A DNA stretch of 38,545 bases from CS1-C013 sp964353745 (GTDB lineage Archaea > Aenigmatarchaeota > Aenigmatarchaeia > Aenigmatarchaeales > Aenigmatarchaeaceae): contig CAYGWD010000008.1 in the NCBI GenBank assembly GCA_964353745.1, positions 1 through 38,545 of the forward strand, given 5' to 3'. Made by a program: the position numbers and the translations under genes. Shown piece by piece: positions 31,963-38,545 of this stretch (the first letter of the stretch is position 1; every line of letters starts with the position of its first letter). The notes below the pieces were generated by a model, which was given only the letters and a program-made list of their open reading frames with translations, made no database searches and was not told the origin of the DNA.

Positions 31963-32237
31963 GCAGAGGATACGCTCCTGGTGGGTGCTAAAAACTTACG
32001 AAGTTAATCCTACTAACCTTCTCCACTTCGTGACCCTCTGAACACCAAAAATATGACTTAGATTTGCTCGGTTCCCCGTCTCAATCGTTTCATCATAATT
32101 TTAGTTCCAGAGGACGAAGCTTCTCAGTTGGTTAACAGGACCTCATAAATCTTTAACATCGCCCTCAAGCTTCAATCGCGCCATGAACCGGATTTGCGCC
32201 AACAGAGAACCGGTAGCTCCCCGATCTAATCCCCTGC
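31963..32237 (-). ncRNA. ffs: signal recognition particle 7S RNA
   Basis: This 275-nt RNA would be the scaffold of the signal recognition particle. No gene is visible in the surrounding 390 bases. The 5' end GCAGGGGA (32237-32230) pairs with the 3' end TCCTCTGC (31970-31963). A 17-bp helix joins 32157-32141 with 32003-31987, with G-U wobbles only. A second helix joins 32119-32108 with 32040-32026, with a 3-nt bulge. At the tip (32086-32061) is GAUU-GAGA-CGG-GGAA-CCG-AGCA-AAUC: the GGAA tetraloop and AGCA symmetric loop are the hallmark of SRP helix 8, where SRP54 binds. The long rod would be helix 5. A TATA box and T-run frame it. I do not see a clear helix 6 hairpin or the usual archaeal Alu sequence motifs. 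RNase P was considered and its conserved regions are absent. Confidence 0.78.
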
Positions 32238-32259
32238 AAAAATAGATTAAAATTCCAAA

Positions 32260-32270
32260 CTATTTAAAAA
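32260..32270 (-). promoter_or_regulatory. TATA box of the SRP-like RNA
   Basis: TTTTTAAATAG on the minus strand is centred about 28 nt upstream of the predicted RNA 5' end at 32237, the standard archaeal distance. Confidence 0.6.
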
Positions 32271-32289
32271 CAGTCGGTTTTGATACCGT

Positions 32290-32301
32290 AACATTTAAAT
32301 A
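32290..32301 (+). promoter_or_regulatory. TATA box, leaderless start of the small gene at 32324
   Basis: CATTTAAATACG is centred about 28 nt before the ATG at 32324, divergent from the promoter of the structured RNA. Confidence 0.5.
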
Positions 32302-32323
32302 CGTAAGAAAAAAACTCATAATC

Positions 32324-32530
32324 ATGGCAGATATAAGGACTATAATTTTTTGGCTAATAGGGACGACATGCATATTCTTCGGGGCCTTGATAGCCGGTTC
32401 TGTTGAACCTGTTGTAGGCTCAACCACAGTCTCTATAGTAATGGCCTATTCACTAGCTTTCATACTTATAATGTTGGGTGGAATGTTCTGGATATCTACG
32501 GCCATTCTTCAGACGGAAGAAGAGGAATAA
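32324..32530 (+). CDS. small two-helix membrane protein, unknown
   Basis: This 68-residue protein has two hydrophobic segments (about 7-25 and 33-58, the second containing YSLAFILIMLGGMFW) and an acidic tail QTEEEE. The TATA box at -28 relative to the ATG supports expression as a leaderless mRNA. No family is recognised. Confidence 0.6.
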   Translation: MADIRTIIFWLIGTTCIFFGALIAGSVEPVVGSTTVSIVMAYSLAFILIMLGGMFWISTAILQTEEEE

Positions 32531-32687
32531 TTTCTTGAATGTCTAATTTTACGATTTGCATCGAGTTGAACGAACAATGCTTCCTTGGTTTTTTTGTCCC
32601 ATAAAGGTTTCCTTCTCTAAACATATAAAAGTGGCACATAAATTCAAGTTTAAATCTTTAAGTTTCTTTTTATTTTTAGGTGATTTT

Positions 32688-32978
32688 ATGAGAAGATCTA
32701 AACTAGAGATGTATATGACTATTTTAAATTCTCTTGCAAATAATGCAGAAAATTCAGGTAGTGAAAGAAAAGGAATAACTAAAATTATGTATGCAACAAA
32801 CATTAATTGTTCAGTTGCTAAAGTAATTTTAGATATAGCCGAAAAGAGAGGAGACGTAGAAAAAACGAAGCAAAAAAATAGACCAAATTATACTCTTAGT
32901 GATAGAGGTTTGAATTTTGTTAATGGTTGGAAGCAATATAAAGAATTTTCTGAAAAATTAGAATTAGCTTTAAAATAG
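32688..32978 (+). CDS. winged-helix DNA-binding protein (pair member 1)
   Basis: The ATG at 32688 has GGTGAT 4-9 nt upstream, a strong ribosome binding site. A longer reading from 32556 has no such support. The 96-residue product matches small archaeal winged-helix regulators: RSKLEMYMTILNSLANN, GITKIMYATNINCSVAKVIL (recognition helix region), YTLSDRGLNFVNGWKQYKEF. It is followed 8 nt later by a related gene. Targets are unknown. Confidence 0.8.
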   Translation: MRRSKLEMYMTILNSLANNAENSGSERKGITKIMYATNINCSVAKVILDIAEKRGDVEKTKQKNRPNYTLSDRGLNFVNGWKQYKEFSEKLELALK

Positions 32979-32986
32979 TTGATAAA

Positions 32987-33310
32987 ATGCATGGAAATAA
33001 TCTTAAAATACGTAGAGATAATTTTAAAACATGTATAGATATATTAAAATCACTTAAGAATCAAAATGGATTAAATGTTTGTAAGATTCGTAGAAAAGCT
33101 AATATTAACACTGATGTACTAAAAAGGTATTTAAGTGTTTTAGAGAATGAGAAATATGTTGGTTCCAGAGAACCAGGAAGAAGTGAAAGGTACAACGGTC
33201 ATGTAAAAAAAATATATTTTCTTGAACAAAGAGGGCATGAATTTATAAGCGGATGGGAAAGATATAGTGCTAAATTTGATTTAGATAATTTAGAAAAACA
33301 ACTTATCTGA
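32987..33310 (+). CDS. winged-helix DNA-binding protein (pair member 2)
   Basis: This 107-residue protein is related to the gene upstream: NFKTCIDILKSLKNQNGLNV, RRKANINTDVLKRYLSVLE, YFLEQRGHEFISGWERYSAKF. The order is helix, helix-turn-helix, wing and final helix. The pair may form a heterodimer or be a recent duplication. Both are AT-rich. Confidence 0.78.
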   Translation: MHGNNLKIRRDNFKTCIDILKSLKNQNGLNVCKIRRKANINTDVLKRYLSVLENEKYVGSREPGRSERYNGHVKKIYFLEQRGHEFISGWERYSAKFDLDNLEKQLI

Positions 33311-33438
33311 ATTTACAAAAATTTTATAAACTTATAAAAATATCTATTTCTGAACAAACAAACCGTACTCTTCATAGTCGTTATGGTTCCGGATTTACGA
33401 TTTCCAATGCTTTGAAAGTGTAACGCTCAAGAAAATTA

Positions 33439-33987
33439 CTATAATACTTCTGTTTTCCTGAATTCAAAATGTTTTAAAGGATAGATCTTGCTCACGACCT
33501 TTCTTATCTTTTGTTGCAGTATGCCATCAATGACTTCTCTGATGAACTCCTCTGTTTTCATTTTGCTAACATTTTCTTCTATGAAATCGCTTATGCATTT
33601 TCTTATCTTGGTATCGATCTCTTTGCTGACCAACCTGTTAGAAATAGCTATTGATTTTATCCTCATCTTGTTATCCTTTAGGTTCACAACATTGTTGATG
33701 TCAATCCTATTTGATCTTCTCCTGACTATTCTTGCCAAAAAGTCTTTTGTGCAGTCGTGTCCAAAGAACCTTGTTATTGCCTTCTTGTCATTAACGTCTT
33801 CTATCTTGAAGTAGAACTTCAAATAATACTTGTTAGGATCGCCTGTTATGTCTGTTAAACTCGTCTCTATGACTCTTCCTTTCAGTTGTTTCGGGTCCAT
33901 GGCCATAGTTTCGCCTATGACAAAATCTCCAAAAAAGCTTGGAGCCACAATTTGATACCATTCTTTGCCTTTAAGCTTTGAAACCAT
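33439..33987 (-). CDS. rps3ae: 30S ribosomal protein S3Ae (eS1)
   Basis: S3Ae binds the small-subunit platform near the mRNA exit; it is archaeal/eukaryotic only. The 182-residue protein has KGKEWYQIVAPSFFGDFVIG, MAMDPKQLKGRVIETSLTDI, KFYFKIEDV, RRRSNRIDINNVV and the C-terminal KVVSKIYPLKHFEFRKTEV, all typical. It is downstream of the RecJ-like and S15 genes, a common archaeal grouping. The 128 nt after its stop (33311-33438) contain no gene I can support. Confidence 0.95.
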   Translation of the reverse strand: MVSKLKGKEWYQIVAPSFFGDFVIGETMAMDPKQLKGRVIETSLTDITGDPNKYYLKFYFKIEDVNDKKAITRFFGHDCTKDFLARIVRRRSNRIDINNVVNLKDNKMRIKSIAISNRLVSKEIDTKIRKCISDFIEENVSKMKTEEFIREVIDGILQQKIRKVVSKIYPLKHFEFRKTEVL

Positions 33988-34003
33988 AGAAATTAAATAC
34001 GCT

Positions 34004-35299
34004 CTATATCTTTATAAGTTTTTCTTTTAGAAGATTTTCGCATAATTCAATGAACTTTTCCTGAGTATCAGAGGGTATCATGGCTCCTGCTGCTTGTTCA
34101 TGACCTCCGCCTCTGCCACCGCAAGATTTGGCAGCTTCTACCATCATCTCCCTTATGTTAACGTTCTTGGATCTTCCTGAAACCTTTATTCCGTCCTTGG
34201 AGTTGCCAAAGCCGATCAATGTTTTTTCAACAGGTTTGAATAGCATTGATACGATAGTTCCAATGAAGTTCTCGTTTATAACGTCCTTGCCTAATATGTA
34301 GTTGGCATGCTCTGCCTGCTTTATGCTCTCAGGATTGTTCTCTATCCATCTCATATAATTTCCTATTATCTTTCTATAGGCCTTTGACAAATTCCGGGCA
34401 GTTCCCAGGGCCTTTTCATTACCCAAGCATAGGGCCAAGCCTGTTGAAGGCTCGTTCATATTGCTGCAGGCATTCAAAATGGTCGCGAACTCTTTGGCAT
34501 CTTTCAGTTCTTCAGGAAAGTTTTTCAAGGTTAGAACATCGCTGAATATCATTTTCTTGCTGTATTTTTCATGCTTTAAACTTTCCTTGACTATGGCATC
34601 TGTAAGTTTTCTTTTTTCATCAGCGTCCAAATCGTTCAGGGTTCTCCATCCGCCATTTTTCTGGGGATTGATTCCTATTTCTGATAAGAATTGTATTGCC
34701 TTTGACTCCTCGTTTATTTCAGGAATGTCAGAAAATTCCAGGGCTTTGTACAGGGGTCTTGAGAATCTTCCAAACAAATTTAGCCCTATTTCAGCCTCTA
34801 TCAATGGTGTTTCAAACAGCTTTGAGTTAGTAGAATAGGATACATCGCCTACCGTTCCGACTATTGCCAAAGGGGCCAAGGAATTGTTTTTGATCATCTC
34901 CTTTGATAGCAAATAGGTTATGCCAGAACCTGACAGTTTAAGGTCGGCCTCTTCAGGATTTATGTGGATGACATTATCGGCAGGCGAGCCTTCTATCTGG
35001 TGATGGTCAAGAACTATCACGTCAAACTTTAATTCGTTTATAAAGTCAAGGTAGCCAGAACCCATGTCAGTGAATATAGCCAATTCAGGATTCCTTTCTT
35101 TTAATTTCGTTATCAATTCTTCGCTAATTCTATTGACAAAAGTTATTTGAAAACTCTTGTCGATATGAATAAGTGTTGAGGCAATTATTGATGCTGCTGC
35201 TATGCCGTCGCAATCGAGATCAGAGACTATCTGTATTAGGCTATGAGTAGAATTTATCTTTTCAATCGCCTTGTTTATCAAATCAATAAGATGCTTCAT
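34004..35299 (-). CDS. RecJ-like DHH/DHHA1 phosphoesterase (archaeal single-strand nuclease type)
   Basis: This 431-residue protein has motif I SDLDCDG (D27, D29, D31), TDMGSG (D78), DHH at 98-100 (VIVLDHHQIEG), and the C-terminal DHHA1 motif CGGRGGGHEQAAGAM. These are the metal- and substrate-binding residues of RecJ-type exonucleases. In archaea the relatives (GAN and partners of GINS/CMG) act on single-stranded DNA at the replication fork or on RNA. The location between rps15 and rps3ae is conserved in many archaea. Its start is 105 nt after the S3Ae-proximal end of rps15's partner set, and ATG at 35299 is the first Met. Confidence 0.9.
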   Translation of the reverse strand: MKHLIDLINKAIEKINSTHSLIQIVSDLDCDGIAAASIIASTLIHIDKSFQITFVNRISEELITKLKERNPELAIFTDMGSGYLDFINELKFDVIVLDHHQIEGSPADNVIHINPEEADLKLSGSGITYLLSKEMIKNNSLAPLAIVGTVGDVSYSTNSKLFETPLIEAEIGLNLFGRFSRPLYKALEFSDIPEINEESKAIQFLSEIGINPQKNGGWRTLNDLDADEKRKLTDAIVKESLKHEKYSKKMIFSDVLTLKNFPEELKDAKEFATILNACSNMNEPSTGLALCLGNEKALGTARNLSKAYRKIIGNYMRWIENNPESIKQAEHANYILGKDVINENFIGTIVSMLFKPVEKTLIGFGNSKDGIKVSGRSKNVNIREMMVEAAKSCGGRGGGHEQAAGAMIPSDTQEKFIELCENLLKEKLIKI

Positions 35300-35398
35300 C
35301 AGAAATATTATTGTATCTAACTAATAAAAATCTGGGTGTTGCTCATTATATTTTGCTATTTCTTCATAGAATAGTCGTTCCTATAAAAATTTATACTA

Positions 35399-35857
35399 TT
35401 ATTTTGTCGTCTCTATCAAAAGCTTTGCCCTTTCAGGTTCGTATTTAAAGTCTTTAGGCAGTCTCTTTGTTTTTACATAGTATTTTATCAGTCTTCTTAT
35501 CTTGCTCTCTAAAAGTTCCAGGCCATGCTTAGAAGTATAATCTCTCTTGCTTTTTACCAAATGATCCCTTATAGACACGGCGTTCTTTAACAAATTTAAC
35601 AGATCATCGGGTATCTCAGGCAACAGGCCGTTCTCTTCTAGTATCTTTGTTATCGTTTTTCCAGTTATTGTTTTGACAGAAGGTATTCCGTATTGATCCC
35701 TCAGTATCCTACCTATGTCTGCTGACTGCAAGTCATCCTTTCTTAGTTTTACGACCAGCCTTTCTACCTCTTTATCCTTGTATTCGACCCACTTAGCCGG
35801 CACTGAAGGTTTCTTGCTTCCGGCCTTGCCCTTTTTTCTCGAATACATTCTAGCCAT
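35399..35857 (-). CDS. rps15: 30S ribosomal protein S15 (uS15, archaeal type)
   Basis: This 152-residue protein starts MARMYSRKKGKAGSKKPS, as is usual for archaeal S15. It continues with VERLVVKLRKDDLQSADIGR, LRDQYGIPSVKTITGKTI, and the conserved helical domain SIRDHLVKSKRDYTSKHGLE with RRLIKYYVKTKRLPKDFKY. The length fits the archaeal S13e-like form. It overlaps the membrane-protein gene upstream by 8 nt. Confidence 0.95.
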   Translation of the reverse strand: MARMYSRKKGKAGSKKPSVPAKWVEYKDKEVERLVVKLRKDDLQSADIGRILRDQYGIPSVKTITGKTITKILEENGLLPEIPDDLLNLLKNAVSIRDHLVKSKRDYTSKHGLELLESKIRRLIKYYVKTKRLPKDFKYEPERAKLLIETTK

Positions 35858-36149
35858 TTTGGACCTCTATAAATTGTGATACGATATAAATAACTATTCC
35901 TGCCATGACAAAAAAAGAACCTATCACGGCTATCAATACAGTCCCTTGGATAAAACTCCCGATTCCGATGCCGATTGAAACTGCTATCGCAGATATGACT
36001 ATGATGAAGAAGCTTATGTTTTCTAGAACCTCTTTTGTGTCCTTTCCCCAGTTGGTTAGGTTTAGCTTTATTCCTTCTTGCTTGTGTTCTACCTTATGCT
36101 CTGCATGATGCTCTTCATGCTTGTGCTCTTCTTTAGTTTCATCAGTCAT
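35850..36149 (-). CDS. small membrane protein with His/Glu-rich N-terminus
   Basis: This 99-residue protein begins with a 25-residue His/Glu/Lys stretch (KEEHKHEEHHAEHKVEHKQE), which could bind metal. Two hydrophobic helices follow (about 44-66 and 70-92). It overlaps Bud32 by 4 nt and S15 by 8 nt, so it is cotranslated with them. I recognise no family. A role in zinc or other metal handling is possible but not shown. Confidence 0.7.
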   Translation of the reverse strand: MTDETKEEHKHEEHHAEHKVEHKQEGIKLNLTNWGKDTKEVLENISFFIIVISAIAVSIGIGIGSFIQGTVLIAVIGSFFVMAGIVIYIVSQFIEVQNG

Positions 36150-36757
36150 CTTTTAACGTACCTTCCTCTTTTTTCTATATCATTTAAGGTATACAAAACT
36201 TTATTAAAGTTATTGTTAGTTTGCTTGTAGCCTTTTATAAAACTTTCCCATAAAATATTTAAATATTTGAAATGGGTTGACTTGAACGCCTCCTTTAGAA
36301 CTGACAAATCAACTGCCTGATTCTCTATTCTTTTAGAAAAGTCGCCTAGTCCAAAATCTATGAAATAAATCTTGTCATCCTTTAGTATCATATTGCTAGT
36401 TGTTAGATCACCGTGGACGATGCCATGCTTGTGCAATAGACCAACTGACCTACCAATCATCTCTGTTGTTTTCTTCCTGTTCTCGTCGTCAGTCTCGTTC
36501 AAAAATTCCTTTAGCCTTTTGCCATCTATGAACTCCATTGTTATTTTAAATTCATTTTCATCAACAGAGAACATATTTGGCGTCTCTATTCCTGCCCTTT
36601 TAGCTTCTGACAACAACCTAGCTTCTTTCCTAGTTCTTAACTTTCTTAACCTCTCATCTATTTGTGCGAGCCTATAGTTCTTTTTTACTCTTTCCTTGAC
36701 TAGATGACTGTTATCGAGATAAATTATTGCTTCTGCCCCGCGCTTTATTATTTTCAT
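36146..36757 (-). CDS. bud32: Bud32 (PRPK), stand-alone KEOPS kinase/ATPase
   Basis: Bud32 supports Kae1 in making the t6A37 modification of ANN-decoding tRNAs. The 203-residue protein has the compact kinase fold: RGAEAIIYL glycine-loop region, LRTRKEARLLSEAKRAGI (family helix), FIDGKRLKEFL, the catalytic HGDLTTSNMI (D117, N122), and FIDFGLG (D134), ending in a basic RGRYVKR tail that binds tRNA. In many archaea it is fused to Kae1; here it is separate. ATGA overlaps with both neighbours indicate coupling. Confidence 0.95.
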   Translation of the reverse strand: MKIIKRGAEAIIYLDNSHLVKERVKKNYRLAQIDERLRKLRTRKEARLLSEAKRAGIETPNMFSVDENEFKITMEFIDGKRLKEFLNETDDENRKKTTEMIGRSVGLLHKHGIVHGDLTTSNMILKDDKIYFIDFGLGDFSKRIENQAVDLSVLKEAFKSTHFKYLNILWESFIKGYKQTNNNFNKVLYTLNDIEKRGRYVKR

Positions 36758-37374
36758 AAAAATCTTTCTAATATAGTTTTAACTTCAAGTAGATTTTTGG
36801 CAGTAAAATCAGCTTCTTTAAAGTTTCCCAAGGCAATTACTTTCACATTTGCATTCTTTGCGCATTGAACATCATAAATGCTGTCGCCAACATAAACTGC
36901 TTTGTCAGAATCTGTCTTTAGCTTATCTAGTGCTGTATTCAGAATCTCAGGATCGGGTCTCGATTTCTTAACATCTTCGCCAACAACTATAACATCAAAG
37001 TATTTCTTCCAATCAAACATTTCCAATGTTTTGTAGGTCATTTCTCCAAAAGTGCCTGTGGCAAGTGCAAGTTTGGTTTTGCCTTTCAGGAATTGAAGTA
37101 TCTCATCAGAATAGGGCATCCTTCTCGTTTGATTTACCTCTTCTATCAGAATCTGCTTTCTCTCCCTTGCCATTTGTCTAATTTCTTCTTCTGAAGATTT
37201 AGGAGAAAACTTTCTAAAAATAACAAAATCAAATGTTCCAAAACTTGAGAGTATATCTTCTGGCTTTGGATAAATTTTCCTTTTATTTAATGGAATTGAA
37301 TAAGAATCGACATGTATTTTATGGCTGTCGACTAATGTTCCATCTAAATCATATATAACGGCTTTAATTTTCAT
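36754..37374 (-). CDS. HAD-superfamily hydrolase (phosphoglycolate phosphatase-like)
   Basis: This 206-residue protein has motif I DLDGTLVDS (D9 nucleophile, D11), a helical cap (about 15-90), motif II LALATGTF, a Lys in KKSRPDPEIL (motif III) and motif IV VYVGDSIYDVQCAKNA. This is subfamily I with a C1 cap, typical of small-molecule phosphatases such as phosphoglycolate or nucleotide phosphatases. The substrate cannot be told from the sequence. It overlaps Bud32 by 4 nt and lies 4 nt after the HD hydrolase gene. Confidence 0.9.
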   Translation of the reverse strand: MKIKAVIYDLDGTLVDSHKIHVDSYSIPLNKRKIYPKPEDILSSFGTFDFVIFRKFSPKSSEEEIRQMARERKQILIEEVNQTRRMPYSDEILQFLKGKTKLALATGTFGEMTYKTLEMFDWKKYFDVIVVGEDVKKSRPDPEILNTALDKLKTDSDKAVYVGDSIYDVQCAKNANVKVIALGNFKEADFTAKNLLEVKTILERFL

Positions 37375-37378
37375 ATTA

Positions 37379-37945
37379 TCATTTCTTTCTCAAAGATATT
37401 ATAAACTTAACCAAATCTGACAGGTCCTTGTCTGTGTCGACTATCAGTTTCACATCTTCGCCTTTGAAGAACGTCTTGATGTATTTATTCAAGTCTTTTT
37501 CCTCTTTTTCATATTCTAAAGCTTGCAGTACCATTTCAAGGTTGTCTATCGCTTTAACAAATTTTGCTTCTTTACTTTTTCTTTTTTCATATTCTTTCCA
37601 TATACCGAAATATTCCTTTCCACGATCTCCTAGAATAGACAAAAGATTTTTCATGGCGTCCTCTTCTATTTCTTTTTTTCCATCCTTTGTCATGTGGAAA
37701 CTTTCCCATGTTATTATGTCTCCTATTCTGCATTCTGCGATGTCGTGCAGTATTGCCATTTTCAGTGCCTTGTCAAGATCCATTTTCTTTTCTTTGCCAA
37801 GAATCAATACCATCAAAATTGTCATGAAGCTATGGTCTGAAACGCTTTCAGCGTCTTTTACCCCACTTACTACCCATCCACTCCTTTTCACTTTTTTTAG
37901 TTTCATTACCTCTCTAAAAAATTCGACTAGTTTTTCGTTATCCAT
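37379..37945 (-). CDS. HD-domain hydrolase (YfbR/HDDC2 5'-deoxynucleotidase-like)
   Basis: From ATG 37945 (188 residues; GTGAT just upstream can serve as the ribosome binding site; a GTG at 37954 would add three). The HD motif residues are in VSDHSFMTILMV (first His) and AILHDIAECRIGDI (HD pair and Glu), followed by the YFGIWKEYE segment and FVKAIDNLEMVLQALEY with its Asp. This arrangement is that of YfbR/HDDC2 nucleoside 5'-monophosphate phosphatases. It probably acts on deoxynucleotides together with the HAD protein, or on signalling nucleotides; inference. Confidence 0.85.
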   Translation of the reverse strand: MDNEKLVEFFREVMKLKKVKRSGWVVSGVKDAESVSDHSFMTILMVLILGKEKKMDLDKALKMAILHDIAECRIGDIITWESFHMTKDGKKEIEEDAMKNLLSILGDRGKEYFGIWKEYEKRKSKEAKFVKAIDNLEMVLQALEYEKEEKDLNKYIKTFFKGEDVKLIVDTDKDLSDLVKFIISLRKK

Positions 37946-37950
37946 ACAAA

Positions 37951-38544
37951 TCACAAAGGAATCTCACAGCAGAACTTGCTCAACATATCTTTGGAATAGT
38001 ACTTTGGAAGAAGTTTGTTGTACCACAAGTCAAAAAACAATTTCTGGTCTGTTTTAGGCATGGGCCTTCCTTGCTTTGCTTTTTCTTTTATGTTTATTAC
38101 AGCACCAGGATAATCTTTTATGATAAGCATCTCAACCCTTAGAGGCAGGTTCTTGTTGAGCTCCTGCAATCTTTGAATAAAATCTTTAGCCTTGTTTTCA
38201 ACATCATCTTTATAGATTAAGGCTGGAAGATATACGTAAAAGTCAGTTTTCCAGTCTAAAAATAATCTTGCTGATTCAAACTGTTTTTCGTAGAATTTTG
38301 GTTCTGCTCCAGTGATTGTTGAAAAATCTTCTTTAGAAACTCCTTTGAAGCAGCCAACAACACCGACATTTCTTCTTCGCACTATATCTTTTAGGTCGCT
38401 CTCTATTTTTTCAAGGTATATGGTGGTTGAAAGGTTTGTGTCTATCCACAGATATACGTTCAGATCTCTTTTCTCAATTTCATTATAAACATCCACTATT
38501 ATCTCGGGTATTATCGTTGTCTCTCCGCCGGTTATTCTTATCAC
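37951..38544 (-). CDS. radical SAM protein, N-terminus beyond window
   Basis: Only the C-terminal 197 or so residues are present; the gene runs off the right end. RITGGETTIIPEII is the second radical SAM motif (G-G-E-P/T-x), followed by VYLWIDTNL, and VVGCFKGVS and EMLIIKDYPGAVIN segments. The CxxxCxxC cluster should lie just upstream outside the window. The C-terminus CCEIPL has two adjacent Cys. The ORF overlaps the HD gene's optional GTG start. The substrate is unknown. Confidence 0.75.
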   Translation of the reverse strand: MIRITGGETTIIPEIIVDVYNEIEKRDLNVYLWIDTNLSTTIYLEKIESDLKDIVRRRNVGVVGCFKGVSKEDFSTITGAEPKFYEKQFESARLFLDWKTDFYVYLPALIYKDDVENKAKDFIQRLQELNKNLPLRVEMLIIKDYPGAVINIKEKAKQGRPMPKTDQKLFFDLWYNKLLPKYYSKDMLSKFCCEIPL

Positions 38545-38545
38545 A

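Noticed and set aside
31963..32237. RNase P RNA.
   Set aside because: The conserved GAGGAAAGTCC and ACAGAA...GGCTTA regions are absent on both strands; the helix 8-like tip favours SRP RNA.
32549..32605. A minus-strand MGQKNQGSIVRSTRCKS peptide resembling the start of a small basic ribosomal protein.
   Set aside because: Only 17 residues, weak resemblance, no continuation; not enough to call a gene or relic.
33311..33438. A possible small RNA or coding relic between the winged-helix pair and rps3ae, where TTTATAAACTTATAAAAATA looks like a TATA region.
   Set aside because: No recognisable fold, C/D or H/ACA boxes, or protein match on either strand.

Overview
The window is from an AT-rich archaeal genome. 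The evidence is the archaeal ribosomal/RNA-polymerase cluster (S13-S4-S11-RpoD-L18e-L13-S9-RpoN), S3Ae, archaeal S15, Bud32, the wyosine enzyme Taw1, three tRNAs with introns at 37/38, TATA boxes about 27 nt upstream of leaderless starts, GGTGAT-type ribosome binding sites, and pilin-like proteins with an archaeal-type secretion ATPase. Many short membrane proteins, a stand-alone Bud32 and a bacterial-type MetK fit a DPANN-like or uncultivated lineage. That placement is inference.

Layout. Positions 1-6.8 kb: a small membrane protein, a shred of a TFS zinc ribbon, bacterial-type MetK interrupted by a 448-residue LAGLIDADG intein, a small membrane protein, two overlapping coiled-coil genes, a 660-aa surface protein on the minus strand, and a DUF362 protein. 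Positions 6.8-8.6 kb: a half-length SWIB protein, an intron-bearing tRNA-Ser, and an array of related small membrane genes behind duplicated 32-nt leaders, with a hairpin resembling an IS200/IS605 end inside it. Positions 8.7-14.8 kb: the ribosomal/RNAP cluster. It carries accessory insertions: two small unknown genes and tRNA-Leu after rpoD, a small unknown gene between L18e and L13, and a LAGLIDADG homing endonuclease gene exactly at the 5' end of rpoN. A decayed rpoN start lies upstream of the endonuclease, and a recoded but frameshifted start lies at its 3' end. Positions 14.8-15.9 kb: a ZIP transporter, a DUF167 protein and tRNA-Pro.

Positions 15.9-31.9 kb: a surface-structure region. 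Two giant proteins (1705 and 2493 aa) have type IV pilin-like N-termini followed by beta-helix, LamG-like and other extracellular modules. Next come a VirB11/FlaI-type secretion ATPase and a membrane-anchored Lon-type protease, with Taw1 inserted between the giants. Positions 31.96-32.24 kb: a structured RNA with its own promoter and T-run, which I read as SRP 7S RNA because it has the helix 8 GGAA tetraloop and AGCA loop on a long helix 5. Positions 32.3-33.3 kb: a small membrane protein and two winged-helix regulators.

Positions 33.4-38.5 kb: a tightly packed minus-strand set: a radical SAM enzyme (cut by the window end), HD hydrolase, HAD hydrolase, Bud32, a His-rich membrane protein, S15, a RecJ-like DHH nuclease and S3Ae.

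The strongest candidates for undescribed biology are the endonuclease at rpoN with an apparent exon-replacement signature and a frameshift in a zinc motif, the MetK intein inside an active-site signature, and the giant pilin-like proteins next to a secretion ATPase.
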